NCBI GenBank assembly: GCA_017437285.1
Contig: JAFSBM010000070.1
Coordinates: 1-41,927 of the forward strand
Direction: 5' to 3'
DNA length: 41,927 nt
Origin: Ruminococcus sp.
Lineage (GTDB): Bacteria; Bacillota; Clostridia; Oscillospirales; Ruminococcaceae
The notes beneath the pieces are model-generated. The model did not search any database. It worked only from the letters and a program-made list of their open reading frames with translations, and was not told the origin of the DNA. Position 1 is the first letter of the stretch, and every line of letters begins with the position of its first letter. This document shows, piece after piece, positions 22,125-29,238 of the stretch. The position numbers were made by a program, and so were the translations under genes.

Positions 22125-23813
22125 ATGACAAACAAAAATTCACACTTAAAAAAGACCTTTGTATTTTTATCGGGAGCTTTAATCGGGGCTGTGATTTTCA
22201 TTCTGATATACGGAATTTACGTCCTTAATCCCACCTATGATGACTGGATTTTTGAACGTGGAGGCGATTCCGTACAGCATCATTTGGGCTGGATTTTTTT
22301 CAGACACTCACCCTGGCATTTCCCCTTTGGACTTATGGACGGGCTGTCAAGTGCAGGTTCAGTTTCCTGCATTTACACCGATTCACTCCCGATTTTAGCT
22401 ATATTTTTTAAACTTCTATCGCCCATACTCCCCGAAACTTTTCAGTATATGGGACTTTGGGCATTCCTTTGCTATATGCTAAACGGCGGATTTTCGGCAA
22501 TTCTTATGTATAAAATCAAGCCGAATATTGCATTTTCATCTGCCTGTTCGGTGCTGTTTATTATGTATCCTCCCACTTTGCAGCGAATTTTCGGCCACGA
22601 TTCGCTGATTGCAATCTGGCTCATTCTTGCGGCATTTATTCTGCTGTTAAACAGCAAAACTCAATGGAAAAACCGCTTTACGCCTGTCATTCTATGGTCG
22701 GTGCTATGTGCTGTTTCCGTCACAATTCATATGTACTTCCTGCCTATGATTTATATTGTTATGCTGGGGTGGATTGTGATTGAAATATTCCGCAACAAAA
22801 ATAAAAAAAGGGCAATTGTGACATTTTTCAGCTCTGTTGCTCTGACCTTGCTTGTGTTGTGGCTCATTGGTGCATTTTACGGCAACGGCGGCAAGCCTGA
22901 CGGCGGTTTCGGGCTGTATTCCGCTAATCTCAACACATTCTTCAACAGCAACAAATATTCCGACCTTATCCCTCCCCTGCCCCTCCGTGAGGGGCAATAC
23001 GAAGGTTACGGCTATCTTGGTGCAGGTGTGCTGCTATGCGGTCTAATTTCTATTATTTACGGCATAATTCACATTGCGGTTCAAGAGGGAAAATTCTCAG
23101 AAAACCTTGTAAAATGGCTGAAAATCCACAAAATTGAAGTCTATTCATTTTTAACCGTATTTCTTGTAAGCTTTATTTTTGCAGTAAGTCATATCGTTGC
23201 ATTCAATGATATTGTGCTTATAAACCTCGATTTCATACCTGGTAAACTTATAGCTGTCTGCAACCTTTTCCGTTCATCGGGCAGATTTGTATGGGTTAGC
23301 GGACTTCTGCTGACAATGCTTTTCCTCGGCATAATTTCAAAAATGAAAGGCAGATTTATAGCCGTAATCCTCGTTATAGCTATCCCCCTGCAATTCACAG
23401 ATATGAATAAACGTATTACGTTCCAGCACAACAAATACAACAGAACTGTCACCTATGAACCACGGCTTTCAAGCGAAAAATGGGATAAATACACCGAGGG
23501 AGCCAATGAAATAATCTTCCTGAAAATGCCCCGTGACCACAATGCCTACACCAAACTTTACTACGATTTCGCACTTCTCAGCCTTGAAAAAAATTTGACC
23601 ATGAGTTCCTTTTATATAGTACGTGTTGATTTTAACGAGTTGTGGAAATATTCCGAAGCAGAATACGAAAATCTCATAAACGGCAGCGGGAAAAAGAATG
23701 CTTTATATGTTTTCTACAATGAGGAAGATTATATTCTTGCATCTGAAAACTGCGGAAATGATGTGGAATTCTGCGAAATTGACGGGTATTACATTGCAAA
23801 ATGCGTTGGATAA
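22125..23813 (+). CDS. Polytopic membrane protein, DUF6311-like (GT-C style)
   Basis: In-frame ATGs lie at 22113, 22122 and 22125; GGAG at 22115-22118 fits 22125 best (6-base spacing). About 562 residues with some 10-12 hydrophobic helices. The first extracytoplasmic loop has GGDSVQHHLGWIFFRHSPW, the pattern (GGD.xQH.LGW) of DUF6311 proteins; the C-terminal 90 residues are soluble. The acidic/His motif after helix 1 resembles GT-C glycosyltransferases, which use polyprenyl-phosphate sugars. A role in glycan assembly is inference. No clear operon partner. Confidence 0.72.
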   Translation: MTNKNSHLKKTFVFLSGALIGAVIFILIYGIYVLNPTYDDWIFERGGDSVQHHLGWIFFRHSPWHFPFGLMDGLSSAGSVSCIYTDSLPILAIFFKLLSPILPETFQYMGLWAFLCYMLNGGFSAILMYKIKPNIAFSSACSVLFIMYPPTLQRIFGHDSLIAIWLILAAFILLLNSKTQWKNRFTPVILWSVLCAVSVTIHMYFLPMIYIVMLGWIVIEIFRNKNKKRAIVTFFSSVALTLLVLWLIGAFYGNGGKPDGGFGLYSANLNTFFNSNKYSDLIPPLPLREGQYEGYGYLGAGVLLCGLISIIYGIIHIAVQEGKFSENLVKWLKIHKIEVYSFLTVFLVSFIFAVSHIVAFNDIVLINLDFIPGKLIAVCNLFRSSGRFVWVSGLLLTMLFLGIISKMKGRFIAVILVIAIPLQFTDMNKRITFQHNKYNRTVTYEPRLSSEKWDKYTEGANEIIFLKMPRDHNAYTKLYYDFALLSLEKNLTMSSFYIVRVDFNELWKYSEAEYENLINGSGKKNALYVFYNEEDYILASENCGNDVEFCEIDGYYIAKCVG

Positions 23814-23844
23814 AGTTAAAAAATAAAAATTTCTTCCAAAACTC

Positions 23845-23873
23845 TTGACAGATTGGATAAGCTGTGATATAAT
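23845..23873 (+). promoter_or_regulatory. Promoter of rpmE
   Basis: TTGACA (23845-23850), 17-bp spacer, TATAAT (23868-23873) with extended TGA. The leader is about 80 nt without a clear hairpin. Confidence 0.85.
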
Positions 23874-23961
23874 ATATAATTGATGTATGATTGCACTACT
23901 GTCTAAGGTAACTGATGGGCTGCACGATTTACAGAAAATTTAATAAAATGAGGTGAAAATC

Positions 23962-24165
23962 GTGAAAGAGGGAATCCATCCTAACTTTGTTAAGACAACT
24001 ATTACTTGCCACTGCGGTAACGTAATGGAGACAATGTCTACAAAGGAGAACATCAAGGTTGAAATCTGCTCAAAGTGCCATCCTTTCTATACAGGCAAGC
24101 AGAAGCTTGTTGATACAGGCGGACGTGTTGACAGATTCAAGAAGCGTTTCAATCTCGATAAGTAA
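23962..24165 (+). CDS. rpmE: 50S ribosomal protein L31 (zinc-binding type)
   Basis: Starts at GTG 23962 (MKEGIHPNF), the standard L31 beginning, with GAGGTGA 6 bases before; an in-frame GTG at 23953 lies within that site. The 67 residues have the Cys ligands of the C+ form (CHCGN and [13 protein letters not shown]) and end RVDRFKKRF. Monocistronic, with terminator at 24173-24202. Confidence 0.97.
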   Translation: MKEGIHPNFVKTTITCHCGNVMETMSTKENIKVEICSKCHPFYTGKQKLVDTGGRVDRFKKRFNLDK

Positions 24166-24172
24166 AATCATT

Positions 24173-24202
24173 AATAAGCCGCTCAATATGAGCGGCTTAT
24201 TT
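24173..24202 (+). terminator. Terminator of rpmE
   Basis: AATAAGCCGCTC with GAGCGGCTTATT, perfect 12-bp stem, 5-nt loop. Few T follow. Confidence 0.8.
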
Positions 24203-24222
24203 GCACAGATTGAGGATTTACT

Positions 24223-24861
24223 ATGAACTATTTCACAATTTCAAAAGCTGCAAGCGACTCCTTCATCGAGAAAAAATCCGAATTTATCGGATATATCGCC
24301 CCTGTAAAGACAAACGATGAGGCTGTCGCTTTTATTAATGAGATAAAAGCAATGCACCGCAAGGCAAGGCACAACGTATACGCTTATATTCTCCGTGAGG
24401 ACAATATTTCCCGATATTCCGACGACGGCGAGCCACAGGGAACAGCAGGTGTGCCTGTTCTTGAAGTTCTCCAGAAACGTGGACTTACCGACGTTTGCGT
24501 AGTTGTTACACGATATTTCGGCGGTATTCTCCTTGGCGGCGGAGGTCTGCTCCGTGCCTATTCCCACGCCGCATCTATTGCCTGCGATGCCGCACATATT
24601 ATGGATATGCGGCTTTGTCACCGCCTTACCATAAAAACCGATTACAACTTATACGGCAAAATCAACTATATTCTGCCGAATTTCGATGTTATTACCGTTA
24701 ACTCCGACTTTGCCGATGCCGTAACTCTTGAAATCCTTGTAATGTCCGAAAAGCTTGACGCTCTCCGCAAAGAGCTGACGGAAGTTACCAACGATTCAGC
24801 AGAAGTTACAGACCTCGGTGAATTATACGAGGATTTTTCATCAGTTATGACAAACTTTTGA
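24223..24861 (+). CDS. yigZ: YigZ/IMPACT family protein
   Basis: The 212 residues follow the UPF0029/IMPACT layout: KSEFIGY start, MHRKARHNVYAY, SDDGEPQGTAGVPVLEVL, VVVTRYFGGILLGGGGLLRAY (the conserved core in the first 125 residues) and a C-terminal ferredoxin-like domain. Relatives are linked to translation regulation, but the bacterial function is unsettled. Stands alone between rpmE and dgt. Confidence 0.93.
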   Translation: MNYFTISKAASDSFIEKKSEFIGYIAPVKTNDEAVAFINEIKAMHRKARHNVYAYILREDNISRYSDDGEPQGTAGVPVLEVLQKRGLTDVCVVVTRYFGGILLGGGGLLRAYSHAASIACDAAHIMDMRLCHRLTIKTDYNLYGKINYILPNFDVITVNSDFADAVTLEILVMSEKLDALRKELTEVTNDSAEVTDLGELYEDFSSVMTNF

Positions 24862-24949
24862 TTTTTCCTCAAAAAAATAAAGTATATTTGTACTTTCGAC
24901 AGTATAAGTATATAAAAGTCTTTAGTCGATGTCAGGAAAGGAGTTCATT

Positions 24950-25951
24950 ATGGAAAAAAGCATACGTGAAAATATTGAGCTTGCAGAAGCTATGGTTCAT
25001 AGCGAATTTGCCTGTTCAAGCACCGATTCCGAAATGACAAAGCGTGAACGCAATGAGGAAAAATGTGCCTACCGCACCGATTTTCAGCGTGACCGTGACA
25101 GAATTCTCCATTGCAACTCATTCCGACGACTTAAACGTAAAACACAGGTTTTTCTCTCCCCCGTCGGCGACCACTATCGTACACGGCTCACCCATACCCT
25201 TGAGGTTTCCCAGATTGCCCGTACAATTTCCCGTTGTATGAATTTAAACGAGGCACTCACAGAGGCTATTGCCCTTGGTCACGACCTCGGTCATTCCCCA
25301 TTCGGTCATTGCGGTGAGGCTGTTCTCAACGAAATCTGCCCCCACGGTTTCAAGCACTATCTCCAGAGCGTGAGAGTTGTGGAAGGGCTTGAAAAAGAGG
25401 GAAAAGGCCTTAATCTTACATGGGCTGTCCGAAACGGCATTGAATGTCATACTAATATGACTGCCGCTACCCGTGAAGGCTGTGTAGTGCGGCTGGCGGA
25501 CACTATCGCATACATAAACCATGACATTGAGGATTCAATCCGTGCAAATGTTCTCCATGCAGAGCAGCTGCCTGAGGATTGCGTTGAAATCCTCGGCAAT
25601 ACAAAAACAAAGCGTATTACTTCACTCATTGCCTCGGTTATTGCCCATGGCAGCGAAGTTATCGACTTTGAACCCGAAATCCGCAAGGCTCACGATGATT
25701 TACGCAGCTTTATGTTCAAGACGGTTTATACAAATCCTGCCGCTAAACAGGAGGAGTACAAGGCTGAATTGCTTATCCGCAAGCTTTACAGCTATTACAA
25801 GGAAAATTCCTCTCTGCTCCCCACTCTTTATCGGAATATTGCGGAGGAATCGGATATTGACCGTGCTGTCTGCGATTACATTTCGGGTATGAGCGATGAA
25901 TATGCGGTTGACCTTTATACGGAACTTTTTGTTCCGAAATTCTGGAAATAA
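24950..25951 (+). CDS. dgt: dGTP triphosphohydrolase-like HD protein
   Basis: ATG 24950 has AAAGGAG at 6-base spacing; the frame to 24929 adds residues without support. The 333 residues show the dGTPase signature RDRDRILHCNSFRRLKRKTQV, then HD-domain metal ligands RLTHTLEVSQIAR and LGHDLGHSPFGHCGE, later DTIAYINHDIEDS. Known homologues cleave dNTPs to nucleoside and triphosphate. It lies 15 bp before dnaG, as in many Clostridia. Confidence 0.95.
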   Translation: MEKSIRENIELAEAMVHSEFACSSTDSEMTKRERNEEKCAYRTDFQRDRDRILHCNSFRRLKRKTQVFLSPVGDHYRTRLTHTLEVSQIARTISRCMNLNEALTEAIALGHDLGHSPFGHCGEAVLNEICPHGFKHYLQSVRVVEGLEKEGKGLNLTWAVRNGIECHTNMTAATREGCVVRLADTIAYINHDIEDSIRANVLHAEQLPEDCVEILGNTKTKRITSLIASVIAHGSEVIDFEPEIRKAHDDLRSFMFKTVYTNPAAKQEEYKAELLIRKLYSYYKENSSLLPTLYRNIAEESDIDRAVCDYISGMSDEYAVDLYTELFVPKFWK

Positions 25952-25966
25952 ACGGAGGTGTGAGCT

Positions 25967-27712
25967 GTGGCATATAATGATGATTTTACCAATGAACTGA
26001 GAAGTGCAAATCCCATTGATAGTGTTATCAGCTCATATGTTCAACTGAAAAAGCGTGGCAGAAATTTAATCTGCAACTGCCCTTTTCACTCCGAAAAAAC
26101 GCCGTCATTTACGGTTTTCCCCGATACACAAAGTTTTTACTGTTTCGGCTGCGGTGCAGGAGGCGATATATTCACCTTTGTGATGAAAGCCGAAAATCTT
26201 GACTTTATGGAGGCTGTCAGACTTATTGCCGAAAGAAGCGGTATGGCAGTTCCCGAAAGAAAAAACGGTTCTCCCGACAACAGCCGCAGGAGAACAAGAA
26301 TTTACGAAATGAACCGCCTTGCCGCCAATTTTTTCTATAAAAATCTTGTAAGCGGCAGGGATAAATCAGGTCTTGACTATTTCCGCAGCCGTCAGCTAAG
26401 TCCACAGACTATCAAAAAATTCGGTCTTGGTTATGCCTCAGACTCGTGGGATGAGCTTTGCACAATGCTTACTGCCAACGGCTACACCGAGTATGAAATT
26501 ATGGACGCATGGCTGGCAGGACGTTCACAGAAAAGCGGCAGGCTTTTCGATATGTTCCGCAAGCGTGTTATGTTCCCCATTGTGGATATGCGTGGAAATG
26601 TCATAGGTTTCGGCGGACGTGTCCTTGACGACTCAAAACCGAAGTACCTCAATACAAGTCAGACTCTTGTTTTTGACAAGGGTTCAAATCTTTTCGCTAT
26701 GAATTTTGCGAAAAATTCCGACAGCAAGCGGCTTATTCTCTGCGAGGGATATATGGACGTAATTGCTGTAAATCAGGCAGGTTTTGACAATGCCGTTGCT
26801 ACTCTGGGAACTGCAATTACTCCCGATCAGGCACGGCTTGCCAAGCGTTATGCCGAGGAAATAATAATCGCCTACGACAGCGACGGTGCAGGTCAGACTG
26901 CTGCCCGCAAAGCTATTTCACACTTTTCAGATGTGGGACTCCGCACCCGTATTCTACGTATGGAGGGTGCAAAAGACCCCGATGAATATATAAAAAAATT
27001 CGGCGTTCAGCGTTTCCGTATGCTAATTGACAAATCCGATGACGCTAATAATTTTCTCATTGACCGATGCGAAAATGATTTGGATATTGACACTGAGGCA
27101 GGAAAAGTTGAATTGCTGAAACGTGTTTCCCGTGTTCTTGCGGATATTCCTTCACCCTTGGAGCGTGAGGTTTACATTTCAAGAACAGCTGCGAAATACG
27201 ACTTCCCCGTTGATGTGCTGAAAGCCCACATTGACGATATGGTGAAGAAAAACAGCTATTCCGAGAAAAAAGACGAATGGCAGAAAATTAAAAATCAGAC
27301 TACACGCCATACAGATGAAATCAATCCGCAGGCTAAGGATTTCCGAAAGGAAGCAAAGGCGGAGGAAATTATCATCTGCTACTTAATGTATCAGCACGAG
27401 GAAGCGTCAAAACTCCGTCAGCAAGCTCCTCCAGAAATATTTGTCACCGATTTCAACAGGAAAGTTTACACCGCAATTCTTGAAATCGCCGAAACACAGG
27501 AGAATTTTTCTCTGTCGGCTCTCAATGAGGTATTTTCCGCTGATGAAATGGGTAAAATATACGGCATACAGGCTAAAAACCGTGAAATGAAAATTTCGGT
27601 TTCTTCTATTGCCGATTGTGTCAATGTGCTGAAAAATCACAAGGAAAAGAAATCAGCGGAGGAATTAACTATGGACGATGTGTTAAATACATTGTATTCC
27701 AAAAAGCATTGA
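25967..27712 (+). CDS. dnaG: DNA primase
   Basis: Starts at GTG 25967 behind GGAGGTG. The 581 residues have the CHC2 zinc finger (Cys38, His41, Cys59, Cys62), the RNA-polymerase-like core with FGGRVLDDSKPKYLN, the TOPRIM motifs LCEGYMDVIAV and YDSDGAGQTA, and a DnaB-interacting C-terminal region. Slightly short but complete. Second gene of dgt-dnaG-rpoD, the macromolecular synthesis operon. Confidence 0.97.
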   Translation: MAYNDDFTNELRSANPIDSVISSYVQLKKRGRNLICNCPFHSEKTPSFTVFPDTQSFYCFGCGAGGDIFTFVMKAENLDFMEAVRLIAERSGMAVPERKNGSPDNSRRRTRIYEMNRLAANFFYKNLVSGRDKSGLDYFRSRQLSPQTIKKFGLGYASDSWDELCTMLTANGYTEYEIMDAWLAGRSQKSGRLFDMFRKRVMFPIVDMRGNVIGFGGRVLDDSKPKYLNTSQTLVFDKGSNLFAMNFAKNSDSKRLILCEGYMDVIAVNQAGFDNAVATLGTAITPDQARLAKRYAEEIIIAYDSDGAGQTAARKAISHFSDVGLRTRILRMEGAKDPDEYIKKFGVQRFRMLIDKSDDANNFLIDRCENDLDIDTEAGKVELLKRVSRVLADIPSPLEREVYISRTAAKYDFPVDVLKAHIDDMVKKNSYSEKKDEWQKIKNQTTRHTDEINPQAKDFRKEAKAEEIIICYLMYQHEEASKLRQQAPPEIFVTDFNRKVYTAILEIAETQENFSLSALNEVFSADEMGKIYGIQAKNREMKISVSSIADCVNVLKNHKEKKSAEELTMDDVLNTLYSKKH

Positions 27713-27765
27713 TACTTATTATGTATCATTTAGTATAAAACCCAGGATAATAAGGAGGAATCATT

Positions 27766-28851
27766 ATGGATTCAAAGAAAAACACAATTGACGCTCTTAT
27801 CGAAATAGGACAGGCAAACGGTAAGCTTACCACAAAGGAAATTACCGACGCTCTCGAAGAACTGGACTTTGACGTTGACCAGATTAACACCTTCTATGAC
27901 CGCTGTGAGGCACTCAATATCGAAATCGTTGAGGATATGAATATTGATATTGACCTGAAAATCGGTCTTGATTCAGCTATGACAGATGACCTTGAAATGG
28001 CACTTTCCACAGAGGGTATTGCCATTGACGACCCTGTTAAGGTTTACCTCAAGGAAATCGGCAGAGTTCCGCTTCTTGCAACAGAGGAAGAAATCGAACT
28101 TGCACAGCGTATGAATACCGGCGATAAGTACGCTAAAAAGCGTCTTTGTGAAGCTAACCTCCGTCTTGTTGTAAGTATCGCTAAGAAATATGTGGGCAGA
28201 GGTATGCAGTTCCTCGACCTCATTCAGGAGGGAAATCTCGGTCTTATCAAGGCTGTTGAGAAATTCGACTACACAAAGGGATTTAAGTTCTCCACATACG
28301 CTACATGGTGGATTCGTCAGGCTATTACAAGAGCAATTGCCGACCAGGCAAGAACTATCCGTATTCCTGTTCATATGGTTGAAACTATAACAAAGGTTAA
28401 AAAGGTTTCTTCACAGCTTCTCCACGAAAACGGTCACGACCCAAGTCCCGAGGAAATCGCCGACAAGCTCAGTATGCCTGTTGATAAGGTTCGTGAGATT
28501 ATGCGTGTGGCACAGGACCCTGTTTCTCTTGAAACCCCTATCGGTGAGGAGGAGGACAGCCACCTGGGCGACTTTATCCCCGATGATGACGCTCCGGCAC
28601 CTGCTGAGGCTGCATCTCATACTCTCCTCAAAGAACAGCTTAACGAAGTTCTCAACACACTTACAGACCGTGAGGCAAAGGTATTAAAACTCCGTTTCGG
28701 TCTTGAGGACGGCAAGGCTCGTACTCTTGAAGAAGTTGGACAGCGCTTTGAGGTAACCCGTGAGCGTATCCGTCAGATTGAAGCAAAGGCACTCCGTAAA
28801 CTCCGTCACCCAAGCCGCAGCAAAAAGGTCAAGGATTTCCTTGATGAATGA
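27766..28851 (+). CDS. rpoD: Principal RNA polymerase sigma factor (sigma-A)
   Basis: The ATG follows AAGGAGG. The 361 residues carry a short region 1.1 (about 1-60), region 1.2 ([11 protein letters not shown]), region 2 ([46 protein letters not shown]), region 3 ([10 protein letters not shown]) and region 4 with [19 protein letters not shown]. It ends [10 protein letters not shown], as in other primary sigma factors. A weak inverted repeat TGATAC/GTATCA (27710-27728) spans the dnaG stop. Its consensus matches the many TTGACA/TATAAT promoters here. Confidence 0.97.
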   Translation: MDSKKNTIDALIEIGQANGKLTTKEITDALEELDFDVDQINTFYDRCEALNIEIVEDMNIDIDLKIGLDSAMTDDLEMALSTEGIAIDDPVKVYLKEIGRVPLLATEEEIELAQRMNTGDKYAKKRLCEANLRLVVSIAKKYVGRGMQFLDLIQEGNLGLIKAVEKFDYTKGFKFSTYATWWIRQAITRAIADQARTIRIPVHMVETITKVKKVSSQLLHENGHDPSPEEIADKLSMPVDKVREIMRVAQDPVSLETPIGEEEDSHLGDFIPDDDAPAPAEAASHTLLKEQLNEVLNTLTDREAKVLKLRFGLEDGKARTLEEVGQRFEVTRERIRQIEAKALRKLRHPSRSKKVKDFLDE

Positions 28852-28867
28852 TTTGCGGCAGATACAT

Positions 28868-29027
28868 ATTGCTCCACCAACTAAACCTTGCCGTCAAATA
28901 CTCGGCACAAAGAAAATTTCTCTGCGTCAGAAAAACTTGAAATGCGGCAGCATTCCTGCATTTTTCTTCCTTGATAAATTTCCTTTCTGCTCTCGTCTTT
29001 TTGGCAAGGCATAATTGGTGGAGCAAT
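28868..29027. repeat. Repeat B copy 1 (MITE-like, 160 bp)
   Basis: Ends ATTGCTCCACCAA and TTGGTGGAGCAAT are perfect inverted repeats, followed inward by CCTTGCC/GGCAAGG. It lies between the rpoD stop and its terminator. The minus-strand frame through it is not a gene. Confidence 0.88.
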
Positions 29028-29033
29028 AACCAA

Positions 29034-29059
29034 GGCAGACTTTATGTCTGCCCTTTTTT
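29034..29059 (+). terminator. Terminator of the dgt-dnaG-rpoD operon
   Basis: GGCAGAC (29034-29040) with GTCTGCC (29046-29052), then CTTTTTT. Separated from rpoD by repeat B1. Confidence 0.88.
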
Positions 29060-29094
29060 CTGACAAAATTTATAATTTAATAACAATTATTATA

Positions 29095-29123
29095 TTGACT
29101 TTATTCACGAAATATTGTATAAT
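29095..29123 (+). promoter_or_regulatory. Promoter of the EAL/beta-solenoid gene
   Basis: TTGACT (29095-29100), 17-bp spacer, TATAAT (29118-29123). Confidence 0.8.
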
Positions 29124-29129
29124 AAAAAT

Positions 29130-29238
29130 GATATATTATGGTAAGTTGTCACCATTAAGATAACACCGCATATGAACGCCCCGAAAAGACGGTGGATTAT
29201 TACCGTTGGCTGTTCAACAGCGGAATACAGGAGTTGCT
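29130..29238 (+). promoter_or_regulatory. Leader with competing hairpins before the EAL gene
   Basis: About 110 nt. CACCG (29164-29168) can pair with CGGTG (29190-29194), or ACGGT (29189-29193) with ACCGT (29202-29206); they share bases, so only one can form. GTTG/CAAC follows at 29205-29218. No known riboswitch class recognised. Confidence 0.4.

Noticed and set aside
23874..23961. Autoregulatory leader or riboswitch before rpmE
   Set aside because: No stable hairpin or known L31 leader motif is visible.
24950..28851. dGTPase as part of a phage-defence system
   Set aside because: The order dgt-dnaG-rpoD is the ordinary macromolecular synthesis operon.
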